Positions 27,321 to 34,416 of a stretch of 50,699 nt of DNA are shown one piece after another (position 1 is the stretch's first letter; each line of letters begins with the position of its first letter). Below the pieces are notes generated by a model that saw nothing but the letters and a program-made list of their open reading frames with translations, did not search any database and was not told the DNA's origin. Position numbers and translations under genes: made by a program. The stretch comes from a virus. The stretch spans positions 1 through 50,699 of the IMG/VR virus record IMGVR_UViG_3300032931_000563, one strand, 5' to 3'.

Positions 27321-27587
27321 TCAGGCCGAGCATCGCGGGCCAGTGACGGTCTCGCGCGTGACATAAGGTCGGGAGTCGTAGGCGGTTGAACGTTGCTCCC
27401 ACTGGTTTTGTATCCCGGACGCCCAGGACGCCCCCGGTTTGCGGTTCGTGGCTATGCCGTGAAGTCCGCGTCGGTTCCGTCCGGTCCGGTTTGGGCTTTG
27501 GGCCCTGTAGCGCGTTTTCGGCCGCAGATTGCGACGCGGCCCCGGCAGTAACGGTCTGTGCCCCACAACAGTATGTCGATTTCTCAT
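27321..27587 (-). CDS. Arg-rich open frame, doubtful gene
   Basis: 88 aa. Its ATG overlaps the stop of the upstream membrane-protein gene (ATGA), which is the usual pattern in this operon. But the product is Arg/Gly/Pro-rich without clear structure, no family is recognised, and the opposite strand is open as well. It may be a real last gene of the leftward operon or only trailing non-coding DNA. Confidence 0.28.
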   Translation of the reverse strand: MRNRHTVVGHRPLLPGPRRNLRPKTRYRAQSPNRTGRNRRGLHGIATNRKPGASWASGIQNQWEQRSTAYDSRPYVTRETVTGPRCSA

Positions 27588-27748
27588 TTCTCAGGCCAAT
27601 GTCTCCAACAGGCCACAGTCAGTCCGATCCAGACGAAGAGTTCTCCGATCTGTCGAGGTTTGGGGGTTGTCGTCACCAGGATTGCAACGAGCGTCAGAGT
27701 CGTCACGTTCAGGAGTCCTATGCAGACCAACGTCTTGCAAATCTTCAT
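27584..27748 (-). CDS. two-helix small membrane protein, holin candidate
   Basis: 54 aa behind a strong AAGGAGG; the ATG overlaps the previous stop (ATGA). Two hydrophobic segments: VCIGLLNVTTLTLVAILV (about residues 8-25) and LFVWIGLTVACW (about 38-49), separated by a polar TTPKPRQIG turn, with a short basic tail. This size and topology fits small holins or antiholins. The lysozyme-like gene is far away at 45.7 kb in the same operon, so the link is topological only. Confidence 0.6.
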   Translation of the reverse strand: MKICKTLVCIGLLNVTTLTLVAILVTTTPKPRQIGELFVWIGLTVACWRHWPEK

Positions 27749-27945
27749 GTTCCCTCCTTCGGTATGGGCGCATCCGGTTCGATCTGCGTGAACTCGATGA
27801 GGCCTCCCATCGCGCAGGCGATCTCCAGGGCTTTATGCCTGTGCGCTTGGCAGACGGGCAACGCCTCACGACCCGGCCAGTGCATCATCACCACGGCTGG
27901 TTTTACGCAGATTCCTTCTGTCGTCTTTTGTGTGCAGGTGATCAT
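27745..27945 (-). CDS. small Cys/His protein, unknown
   Basis: 66 aa, coupled at both ends by ATGA overlaps. It has CTQKTTEGICVKPAVVMMHW at the start, then CQAHRHKALEIAC, so four Cys and several His could hold a metal ion as in the small zinc-ribbon proteins common in early phage regions. Acidic, Pro-rich tail. Function not recognised. Confidence 0.62.
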   Translation of the reverse strand: MITCTQKTTEGICVKPAVVMMHWPGREALPVCQAHRHKALEIACAMGGLIEFTQIEPDAPIPKEGT

Positions 27946-28424
27946 TTGCTTTCCTTTCTCATTCTGGCGATCTCGGATCTCTGATCGCGGACAAGCCGTT
28001 CCCTATCATTTACCCACGCGGTGAATCTCTCGGCTTCGTCTCGTGTCAAGAGACTACTTACGTTGCGTTCATCGGCATCAACAACGAGCCACAGGATTCC
28101 TTCCGATTTGACTGGTCTGACCGGCGGTCTCATCTCGTTCAGTGTAATCTTCGCGCCTTTCAATCTCTCGACGGACTTCTGGCGGGCGATCTCGGCGCGG
28201 CGAAGATGGGTCAGCACTCTGCCTGCCACATCCTTCGCATCCAAACCGAATCCATAGAGCCACTTCGCGTCTTTGCGCCCCTCGTCCGCCGCCAGAGAGA
28301 CCAACTGTAGATGGTGTGCGGGATTGGAATCAGCCTCCCAGACAAGCAAGGCTTTTGCTATCTTCTTCGCCAGCCTCTTCAACTGCGCGTCGCGGGCGGG
28401 CGGAATCTCAGTGCTTCTTTTCAT
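27942..28424 (-). CDS. unknown protein, paralogue of the 35.6-kb gene
   Basis: 160 aa from an ATG behind GGAGAGTTCC. The first 100 residues (PPARDAQLKRLAKKIAKALL, then HLQLVSLAADEGRKDAKWLYG) align with the whole 81-aa product at 35623-35868 (PARDTELQRLAKRIANRLF). The C-terminal half is charged and helical (ARQKSVERLKGAKITLNEM). The shared N-domain suggests duplication within the phage. Function unknown. Confidence 0.68.
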   Translation of the reverse strand: MKRSTEIPPARDAQLKRLAKKIAKALLVWEADSNPAHHLQLVSLAADEGRKDAKWLYGFGLDAKDVAGRVLTHLRRAEIARQKSVERLKGAKITLNEMRPPVRPVKSEGILWLVVDADERNVSSLLTRDEAERFTAWVNDRERLVRDQRSEIARMRKESK

Positions 28425-28701
28425 GGAACTCTCCACAAAAATAGTCTTGATCCGTCAAGACGCAGATACCCTTTGTTCTTTTGACGTAGTAGGGAGCGAA
28501 TGGACGCACTCCTTCCTCTGCCGATTTAGGGCTGTGGCATTGAATTGAATAGCAACGATTTTCCTGGTACATATGGGACCTAACGACTGGAGGGTAGCGT
28601 CTACATTCACCTCCTCGATGAAGAAAGCGGAGCCACCATGTGCATCTTAGGCAGCGCATCCTCTTTGGGTCTTTCGGCGGAATCTGGGGTTTCTTGCTCA
28701 T
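28408..28701 (-). CDS. Cys-rich small protein, zinc-binding type
   Basis: 97 aa from ATG with GTGAAAGGAACGACG upstream. It carries RMRCLRCTWWLRFLH, then GECRRYPP, ENRCYSIQCHSP and later GICVLTDQDYFCGEF, so about eight Cys spaced like a treble-clef or ribbon fold. Proteins of this look are frequent in phage early regions; function unknown. Its 3' end overlaps the next gene by 17 bases. Confidence 0.62.
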   Translation of the reverse strand: MSKKPQIPPKDPKRMRCLRCTWWLRFLHRGGECRRYPPVVRSHMYQENRCYSIQCHSPKSAEEGVRPFAPYYVKRTKGICVLTDQDYFCGEFHEKKH

Positions 28702-28712
28702 CGTCGTTCCTT

Positions 28713-29186
28713 TCACTTCCCGCCCTGCGGGGCCTCGACCAGAAGCGCCAGGGGCATTTGCCGGGTCTCAATGGCCTGTTGGATCTGTGGCTGGAGCCAG
28801 CCACTGACGGTCTGACCGGATGGCAGGCAGGTGTAGGCCAGGAACTCATCTTCCAGTGTAGCGACCCCCTGCTCGACGGCGACCAGTTTGGCCTTGACCA
28901 GCAGGCACAGCGCCCGCCAGTCCTCCCGGCACGCCTGCTCCCAGGCCCGCAGGGCATCGTCTGGATTGCGCCTTCGTCTGCCGGCCGGAGTATTCTGGAA
29001 GTCCGCCCTATCTGGAAGATTCAGGGACAACTTGAATGCTCGTCCGCGGAAGACGAATCCGATGGTGGCCGACGCCTGGTCCCACCCACTGACGAACTTC
29101 TCCGCGCCATATCTCTGCAACGTGCGTTCGATCTCGGCGCGGGATCGCTCGACGTTGACGTTCGTGTTTTCGGCATATCGGGCCAT
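28713..29186 (-). CDS. conserved phage protein of the MARYAE type
   Basis: 157 aa behind GAAGGAGACACAAA. The order MARYAENTNVNVERSRAEIE, RYGAEKFVSGWD, FRGRAFKLSLNLP, AWEQACREDWRALCLLVKAK, LEDEFLAYTCLPSGQTV is a recognisable and widespread phage family of unknown function, usually found beside recombination or replication genes. Length is normal. It is overlapped in a second frame by the tail of the CxxCxxCC gene. Confidence 0.82.
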   Translation of the reverse strand: MARYAENTNVNVERSRAEIERTLQRYGAEKFVSGWDQASATIGFVFRGRAFKLSLNLPDRADFQNTPAGRRRRNPDDALRAWEQACREDWRALCLLVKAKLVAVEQGVATLEDEFLAYTCLPSGQTVSGWLQPQIQQAIETRQMPLALLVEAPQGGK

Positions 29187-29530
29187 TTTGTGTCTCCTTC
29201 AAAAGAGGGATTTCCTACGTCTTCAAAAACGCATTTCGGACTGAACGCACATCGCGTGTCGTGTACGGCCCGAAAGCTGACGCACATATTCGGCCGGGTC
29301 GAGTAGATGGTGCACCGATTGTCGATCAAGAACGGGCACGGTGACGGCAAGAGAAATGCAACCTGGTCCGGATCCGATTCCCAATTCCTGTAGTCAACGT
29401 CCCTGCATCGCTCGGCATAGACGGCAAGGCGGGGCTCGCGCATAAGGTCAACGCCGGTAACTTCCAGGATCAGGCTTCGACAACACGACCCGCACGCTTG
29501 GCATCGGTTGGGTTGAATTCGTTCGCTCAC
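29021..29530 (-). CDS. CxxCxxCC (YkgJ-type) metal-binding protein with out-of-frame overlap
   Basis: 169 aa from GTG, chosen because GTGA overlaps the previous stop. CQACGSCCRSL, then SPCPFLIDNRCTIYSTRP and later CAFSPKCVF, match the YkgJ-like zinc or iron-binding family. The family part ends near residue 113; the frame then runs on through 165 bases of the next gene as a Ser/Arg-rich tail (RTSTSSDPAPRSNARCRD). A stop may have been lost when the two genes were joined. Function unknown. Confidence 0.65.
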   Translation of the reverse strand: MSERIQPNRCQACGSCCRSLILEVTGVDLMREPRLAVYAERCRDVDYRNWESDPDQVAFLLPSPCPFLIDNRCTIYSTRPNMCVSFRAVHDTRCAFSPKCVFEDVGNPSFEGDTKWPDMPKTRTSTSSDPAPRSNARCRDMARRSSSVGGTRRRPPSDSSSADEHSSCP

Positions 29531-29724
29531 GTTCTGTCCGCCAGTTTTATTTGCACATCTAAGTCTACTACATAGCAGCAGGAGCCATCCTCGTGGACGC
29601 ACATCACCGATTTCTTGCTCCCCGTGCGGTCGAGAACCCATTCCGTGAGGTTCGTGCGCATGTACGTGCCGGGATATTTTACGATCTTGAACCATGTACC
29701 CGCAGGAATGTCACACAACTTCAT
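29527..29724 (-). CDS. small beta-rich protein, unknown
   Basis: 65 aa behind GGAGACCGAAC. Strand-rich with CDIPAGTWFKIVKYP, then MCVHEDGSCCYVVDLD, the look of small SH3-like barrel proteins in phage early regions. The stop overlaps a GTG start (GTGA). Start overlaps the previous gene by 14 bases. Function not recognised. Confidence 0.6.
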   Translation of the reverse strand: MKLCDIPAGTWFKIVKYPGTYMRTNLTEWVLDRTGSKKSVMCVHEDGSCCYVVDLDVQIKLADRT

Positions 29725-30370
29725 GTTCGGTCTCCTTCAAAAGAGAGTTGTCGCTCACGTTCCCGCTCCGTCCATCGCCCGCCTTGCGGCCCGTTGTCAG
29801 ATATGCTCTCCCGATAATCCTATGTAAGTGTGCCCCATTGAACTCTGCCCAGAGCAACGCCTTGCCTTGAATGCGTCCGGCGTGTTTGCGTGGCGTACCA
29901 TCTGGATTTCGGCAGCAGAATACTTTTGCGAAGTGTACCTGCCACTGCCTATGCGTCGATGCGGAGCCGAACAATGTCGGTTCTCCCATCGGGAACAACT
30001 CCATCAACTGTCGAACGATCTTCTCGTCGCGGTCGAGATACTTACCGCTGTCCCCTCCTCGCCAGATGAGATAGGTCCACCAGCCACGATATGCAAATCC
30101 GCCAATGCCGGGGCACCAGAAAACCCATACATACATCGGCCGGACACTCTCTTCGCATGAGAACGTGCGAATGCGATGCAGGATGTCTGCCTGCCGTTCT
30201 CGCTTTTCTCGGCCGATGTCCGCAAAGGTCGTGGCCGTATATTGGCCACGACAGTCCTTCACGACGATGGCGGTATCCGGCCCAAACCTCTCGAAAAAGG
30301 AATCCGTAATGAACGCTGGGACATCTGATCTATCTCTTCGAGTCGGATAGCGAGTAAAGATGGCAGTCAT
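29711..30370 (-). CDS. unknown protein, aromatic-rich
   Basis: 219 aa from the ATG that overlaps the previous stop (ATGA). Notable are the N-terminal ITDSFFERFGPDTAIVVKD, the aromatic YVWVFWCPGIGGFAYRGWW near residue 81, and a Gly/Arg-rich C-terminus (TTGRKAGDGRSGNVSDN). Mixed alpha/beta. No family recognised; no clear nuclease motif. Sits in the run of small early genes. Confidence 0.58.
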   Translation of the reverse strand: MTAIFTRYPTRRDRSDVPAFITDSFFERFGPDTAIVVKDCRGQYTATTFADIGREKRERQADILHRIRTFSCEESVRPMYVWVFWCPGIGGFAYRGWWTYLIWRGGDSGKYLDRDEKIVRQLMELFPMGEPTLFGSASTHRQWQVHFAKVFCCRNPDGTPRKHAGRIQGKALLWAEFNGAHLHRIIGRAYLTTGRKAGDGRSGNVSDNSLLKETEHEVV

Positions 30371-31002
30371 GCTTTTGCTCCGTCCATCGCCTTGCGGCGG
30401 AATGACAACACCCACACGAATGGATTGTCCGCCCATGAGCAGCCGGGGCGCTTGCCGTTCAAGTCATCCCAGAGTGCCGCGAATTGCTCGACAAGATTTC
30501 CTGCGTCACCCTCACAGGGTCCAATCATGGGAGCATCTGCATCGTATATGATTCCTTCCGCCATCATGTCATCTGCGCTCCAGATAATCTCCTGGAGTCT
30601 CTGCACTCTGACCTGCGTAATCTCGGCCCAGCAGCGGCAGGCCCATTTCGGAAGGAAGAGGGATGGACGCCACTTCCCACGTTCCTCATCGGTACAACCC
30701 CCATCCGCTGCATACCACAAGGCGCAGGCATTGGCCGGAAGAAGGGATGGCTTCATGCAATCACATCCCTTCCATGTTGCCCACCTCTCCCTGAACCAGA
30801 GCAGGTCCCCTGGACCTCCGTAGGGACTGACTTTGTCCCATGTACTCATATCGTGTGGATTGCTGTCAGGGCGGGGCCGAAAAGACCATTGAGGATCATT
30901 GCCTGCCACTCTTCGCGTCTGGCTCTTGCGGCCTTCCAGAAACGCCCTCACCATCGGTCCCGACAGGAGCAGCGGTGTCTCTTTGCGTGTCTTCATGGTC
31001 AT
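30367..31002 (-). CDS. ASCH-like conserved phage protein
   Basis: 211 aa; ATG overlaps the previous stop. The motif order LLLSGPMVRAFLEGRKSQTRR, then YGGPGDLLWFRERWATW, WRPSLFLPKWACRCWAEITQ, VRVQRLQEI and NPFVWVLSFRRK is a well-known phage family with an ASCH-like core, thought to bind nucleic acid. Its C-terminal AMDGAKA is shared at the DNA level with the next gene upstream. Confidence 0.78.
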   Translation of the reverse strand: MTMKTRKETPLLLSGPMVRAFLEGRKSQTRRVAGNDPQWSFRPRPDSNPHDMSTWDKVSPYGGPGDLLWFRERWATWKGCDCMKPSLLPANACALWYAADGGCTDEERGKWRPSLFLPKWACRCWAEITQVRVQRLQEIIWSADDMMAEGIIYDADAPMIGPCEGDAGNLVEQFAALWDDLNGKRPGCSWADNPFVWVLSFRRKAMDGAKA

Positions 31003-31277
31003 CTTGCCTTCGCTCCGTCCATCGCCTTCTTCAACTTCGTGATCTGGCCGTGAAGGGCGGAAATCTGTCGGTCACGGTGAGTGCACCTTGCCCACTCTTC
31101 CTTATACCATCGCTCATACCGTTCGGCCTTTTTGCGCATCGCGTCGTAGTTCGCCACCATCTTCTCGGCGGCGTCGGCAATGCGCTGGAGACAGCCTACA
31201 GCGAGTTGTTCCTTGCTGATGGGCTGAGATGTTGGTGTCCAGTCAATCCGGGAATCTTGTCTGAATGTTTGAGTCAT
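30999..31277 (-). CDS. coiled-coil protein, unknown
   Basis: 92 aa behind AAGGAG. Mainly one long helix (LQRIADAAEKMVANYDAMRKKAERYERWYKEE region) and a second one ending ITKLKKAMDGAKAR. The stop overlaps the next start (ATGA). The last 7 residues and their DNA (GGCGATGGACGGAGC) are shared with the following gene. Function not recognised. Confidence 0.62.
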   Translation of the reverse strand: MTQTFRQDSRIDWTPTSQPISKEQLAVGCLQRIADAAEKMVANYDAMRKKAERYERWYKEEWARCTHRDRQISALHGQITKLKKAMDGAKAR

Positions 31278-31307
31278 GTGTTTGCTCCTTCTGGGTGATT
31301 TCGCAGA

Positions 31308-31637
31308 TCATCTCTGGCGCTCCGGTAGTTCCATGTCGTTTGGGATAACCCACTTTTCAAACCGGCCCGCGTGAATTAGGGCAACGCCAGATTGGAGCAG
31401 CTTGTTGACATCGAACACCCGTTGTATCGCGGTCAGGAAATCAACCAGTTCCTCCTGAGAACGCTGCCCTATCTCACCGTCCAGATCCGAGAACATGGAC
31501 AGGAAACCGATGCGGGCAAGATTGCAGAGAACGAACAACTCCAGATCGGAGACTTTCGTCTTCTTGCCTGAGTTCTTCAGAGACATGCTTTCACCCTCAA
31601 GTGCTGCGCCTATGGCGATTCTTCGTTTTTCCTCCAT
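31308..31637 (-). CDS. helical protein, unknown
   Basis: 109 aa from the ATG that shares a base with the previous stop (TAATG). Helical, with SLKNSGKKTKVSDLELFVLCN and IGQRSQEELVDFLTAIQRVF. Nothing in it points to a catalytic role. It follows the DUF1064-like nuclease and is coupled to it, so an accessory role in DNA processing is possible but not shown. Confidence 0.58.
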   Translation of the reverse strand: MEEKRRIAIGAALEGESMSLKNSGKKTKVSDLELFVLCNLARIGFLSMFSDLDGEIGQRSQEELVDFLTAIQRVFDVNKLLQSGVALIHAGRFEKWVIPNDMELPERQR

Positions 31638-32119
31638 TAGATTCTCCAATCGGTTAGGTAGGTGACGTGGTGAACATATTTGCTGGCGTTGTCGAGCAGG
31701 ATGCGTTGTCGAATGGCGCTCTTGCTGCTGCCCCTTGGCTCGCGTGGCAGGACAAGGACCAACTTCACTTCGGGGTATCGCTTGGCCATGCGACGGTACT
31801 TGGTGACATCCTTCTGGCGCAGGCCGTTGGTGGATTTGGTCTCGTAATACACCTCTTCTTCGTTGTCTGCCCACAGGAATCGAAAGTCTGGCGTGTAGGA
31901 GCACGTCCCGCGGCGGATGTCATCAAACCAGAAGGTCTTCGGTTCATATTCCACTTCAAGGACAGCCCCCGTCTGCTGGAGCCGTTGCCCGATGGTGAGG
32001 AAACGCACTTCCACCTGGCTCTTGAGGTACACGCTTTTTCCGTTGACTACCTCATGCTGCCCGCGTGCCCGGCCGTAGGGGATGTGATCAGTCAAGTGTT
32101 GCTCGTAGCCCATCTTCAT
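31637..32119 (-). CDS. DUF1064-like PD-(D/E)xK nuclease
   Basis: 160 aa; ATG overlaps the stop of the methyltransferase C-terminal frame (ATGA). The order VYLKSQVEVRFLTIGQRLQQ, LEVEYEPKTFWF, CSYTPDFRFL, EEVYYETKSTNG, KRYPEVKLVLVLP fits DUF1064-type phage nucleases. Catalytic candidates are the Asp of TPDF and the Glu/Lys of YETK. Such proteins are thought to resolve Holliday junctions or branched DNA before packaging. Confidence 0.75.
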   Translation of the reverse strand: MKMGYEQHLTDHIPYGRARGQHEVVNGKSVYLKSQVEVRFLTIGQRLQQTGAVLEVEYEPKTFWFDDIRRGTCSYTPDFRFLWADNEEEVYYETKSTNGLRQKDVTKYRRMAKRYPEVKLVLVLPREPRGSSKSAIRQRILLDNASKYVHHVTYLTDWRI

Positions 32120-32690
32120 GCTTGCGCCTCAAAGATTCTGAATAACACAGTCCATGCTTTAGCTGCTTGTGCCGGCACAACGCCATTTCCCAAAAGCCTC
32201 AAACGATCAACTCTTTGCGCCATCCCTGAGTGCCCCAGGTTCCTTGGTTCAAGTGCTCCTTCGTGTGACACTTCTGACAGAGGGCTTCTACATCGTTCGG
32301 TCTGCCCTGAATATCGGGATGATGCCTCTGTACTCGAATCGCCGCGCCACAACGAATACACTGCGTTACCTTGATCGTCCGATTGCATCTTCGCCGTGCT
32401 GTCGCCTTGCACGGCTTGGGAAGAATCTTCGCTTTGCGGTAACAGTCGCGCCCGCAATATTTCGCCCTGAGTCGGTTCTTGTCTGAAATTGGTTTTCCGC
32501 ACACACGGCACATCGGTTGTGCTGGATTCGCGTTCTGCTTGCCCACCCCGACAGCCCTGCACTGCCGACTGCAAAATCTCTTTCGGTTCGCGAGGCACGG
32601 CACAACTCGGATCATCTTGCCGCACGTTTCGCACGGCTTCATCAATACGTGTCCATCCATTTGGAACTCCCATTAACTGTTCAACCCAAT
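32116..32690 (-). pseudogene. C-terminal part of the cytosine methyltransferase, other frame
   Basis: Begins (in this frame) where the N-terminal frame stops: LNPDWVEQLMGVPNGWT is typical of the C-terminal part of phage cytosine methyltransferases, and VDRLRLLGNGVVPAQA near the end is motif X. Both are needed for a complete enzyme, yet they lie one base out of phase with motifs I-VIII. The frame is open much further upstream (to a GTG at 33684). Its end couples to the nuclease gene by ATGA. Between the two motifs the DNA also encodes an HNH-like protein in the third frame. It is either a broken gene, or one joined by frameshifting. Confidence 0.6.
32199..32660 (-). CDS. HNH-like zinc-binding protein nested in the methyltransferase locus
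   Basis: 153 aa. Three zinc-ribbon units follow each other: CETCGKMIRVVPC with CSRQC, CRVCGKPIS with YCGRDC, and CIRCGAAIRVQRHHPDIQG with CQKCHTKEH. The last has the HH and CxxC layout of HNH-family nucleases in phages. It begins directly after the GVPNGWT segment of the methyltransferase frame and stops just before motif X, so it is probably an inserted mobile-type gene. Start ATG has no strong ribosome site. Confidence 0.7.
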   Translation of the reverse strand: MDGHVLMKPCETCGKMIRVVPCLANRKRFCSRQCRAVGVGKQNANPAQPMCRVCGKPISDKNRLRAKYCGRDCYRKAKILPKPCKATARRRCNRTIKVTQCIRCGAAIRVQRHHPDIQGRPNDVEALCQKCHTKEHLNQGTWGTQGWRKELIV

Positions 32691-33682
32691 CAGGGTTCAG
32701 CTTCAATGACTTTGAACCATGTCCCCTCACATCTTGGATCAGATGATTCTGCCCGTGTTCTGCATAATTGCAATTCTCCGCCCTGATCATCCCGACGTTT
32801 GGAGTACACCACAGTCCTTGGTTCTTCCCACTCGTATTGAGGCTGTCCGGGGCCTGCGGGCCATCGGTCAACGAAACCATGTTCGTCAATCTGTCCCCCG
32901 GCGCGTCGTGACCCCTCTGGCTCTGCCCTTTGTATTCCGAGTGCTGGGGCGTCAGCCACAGTACCGCCGTTTGCAGGTCTATCCCCCCGCTGTCCGGCCT
33001 GCTGTCCTTGCTCGTCTGGGATTCGCAACCGCGATTCGGGACGTTCGGAGTCGGCCACTGAACCTGCTGAGTCAACCCGCACTGTGCCAGCCGACCCGTT
33101 TCGCTGTCGTACATCCTCGCGCCTATCGCACCCTCCAGACGATCCACTGATACTCCCGGCTCCTGCACGGCAGGACTTCGCCATGATAAACAGTCGCTCC
33201 CGCTTGTGGGGTGCGCCGACCTCTGCCGCTGTAAACAGTCCTGCCTCAACCGAGTAACCCATGTCTCGTAGGCTTCGATAAACTGAGGGGAATCCAAGGG
33301 TAAGGTGTCCGGGTACATTTTCGAAGAAGCAGCAAAGAGGCTCAACTGCCCGCACGATTGCTGCAATATGCGGCCAAAGGTGTCGAGGGTCGTTTTCGCC
33401 TTCCCGCTTGCCGGCAACGGAGAAGGGCTGGCAGGGATATCCGCCAAAGATGAGGTCCACTTTTCCGTGAAAATCCGTTCCTGGGAAGGTTCTAAGATCG
33501 CTCCAAATCGGGGCAGGGTCAAGAAACCCGCCTTCCATGCGCGACGCCAGAACCGAGCAGGCGTACTCTTCAATCTCCGAGTAAGCGACGACTCGCAGAC
33601 CTGGAAGCACTCGGTGGAGCCCCAGTCCAATGCCCTCATACCCGGAACACAACGAGATTGCAGTGATTTCGGGAGAATCCAC
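32690..33682 (-). CDS. DNA cytosine-5 methyltransferase, catalytic part
   Basis: 330 aa from GTG (GAGGTAAGT just upstream); a longer TTG start at 33760 overlaps the previous stop. Motif I SLCSGYEGIGLG (residues 10-21), motif IV GGYPCQPFSVAG with catalytic Cys84, motif VI FENVPG (120-125), motif VIII HKRERLFI (159-166). Then a variable region typical of these enzymes (VADSERPESR, TVADAPALGIQR, RWPAGPGQPQYEWEEPRTV). It stops before motif X, which lies one base out of frame downstream. Likely protects phage DNA from host restriction if the two parts are joined. Confidence 0.75.
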   Translation of the reverse strand: MDSPEITAISLCSGYEGIGLGLHRVLPGLRVVAYSEIEEYACSVLASRMEGGFLDPAPIWSDLRTFPGTDFHGKVDLIFGGYPCQPFSVAGKREGENDPRHLWPHIAAIVRAVEPLCCFFENVPGHLTLGFPSVYRSLRDMGYSVEAGLFTAAEVGAPHKRERLFIMAKSCRAGAGSISGSSGGCDRREDVRQRNGSAGTVRVDSAGSVADSERPESRLRIPDEQGQQAGQRGDRPANGGTVADAPALGIQRAEPEGSRRAGGQIDEHGFVDRWPAGPGQPQYEWEEPRTVVYSKRRDDQGGELQLCRTRAESSDPRCEGTWFKVIEAEP

Positions 33683-33756
33683 ACTTACCTCTTGCCTCCC
33701 ACTTGCTCGCTCATTATGTGGTCCCTTCAAAGAGTGCCATTTGGCCCGCTCGCGCC

Positions 33757-34275
33757 TCAAAAATTGTCTGGATCAGTGTCCGATGCGTCACGGCTCTTTT
33801 TGCATTGTCTTGGCGGTTTTGCCCGCGCGACGATTCTGACCAGGTCCACGTCGATATAGGGCCTCCCATCGCCGGTATGAAGGACCGCTTCATGAATCTC
33901 GATATCGCCGCATTTAGGAAGCAGGCCCCACGACTTCAGGGCGGCTTTTGCGTTGATCCGGCCTGCTCGGCCCCTGGCTCGAACCCATCGTAAAGATCCT
34001 GCCGTGATCTCCTGCTGAACCCGGATGCGCAGAGCCTGGAACGACAGGAAGTAGGTCAGCATCGCGTTGGGCATGTTTATGGGCAACTCCTTCACCAGAT
34101 CGATACTCATACAGATCAATCCGCCGGGTGAAACCGATACTGCATTACCCGCGAGTCCGTTGTTTTTGCCATGGAGGCCGCCGGTCCACGACTGCCCAGG
34201 CTCGTTGGCGGCCGGCCATGTCTTCGATGTCGGCGGGTCTTCTCTCGCTACCACTGTCTTTTTTGTTTTTCGCAT
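33757..34275 (-). CDS. unknown protein, basic
   Basis: 172 aa behind TTGAAAGGAGTCCGC, a strong site. N-terminus basic and Pro/Gly-rich, middle ICMSIDLVKELPINMPNAML, then helices (QALRIRVQQEITAGSLRWVRARGR) and a strand-rich DIEIHEAVLHTG part. C-terminal RQCKKSRDASDTD is charged. No family recognised. Lies between the replication gene and the methyltransferase, and its stop overlaps a TTG that could also start the methyltransferase. Confidence 0.6.
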   Translation of the reverse strand: MRKTKKTVVAREDPPTSKTWPAANEPGQSWTGGLHGKNNGLAGNAVSVSPGGLICMSIDLVKELPINMPNAMLTYFLSFQALRIRVQQEITAGSLRWVRARGRAGRINAKAALKSWGLLPKCGDIEIHEAVLHTGDGRPYIDVDLVRIVARAKPPRQCKKSRDASDTDPDNF

Positions 34276-34305
34276 GCGGACTCCTTTCAAATGAACCTCG
34301 CATTC

Positions 34306-34416
34306 TCAATCGAACAATCGACCATCGGTTTCGTCGCCCCGGCGTGGAGCCGGCCAGTCACGAAGGACGGTGAGACAATCGCCTACCAAAATCTGGTTGA
34401 TCGGCAGGTCAGTCAT
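34306..34416 (-). pseudogene. remnant of an N6/N4 DNA methyltransferase
   Basis: 36 aa. The segment LPINQILVGDCLTVLRDWP is the usual start of phage adenine/N4-cytosine methyltransferases (family form xINxIxxGDCLEVLxxLP), after which DPPY-type motif IV is expected. Here the frame ends 18 residues later without it. The ATG is coupled to the replisome gene by ATGA. It seems that a deletion removed the rest; the short peptide may still be made. Confidence 0.55.

Noticed and set aside
27386-28024. 212-aa plus frame
   Set aside because: It is antisense to the overlapping chain of small minus-strand genes that have ribosome sites and ATGA couplings.
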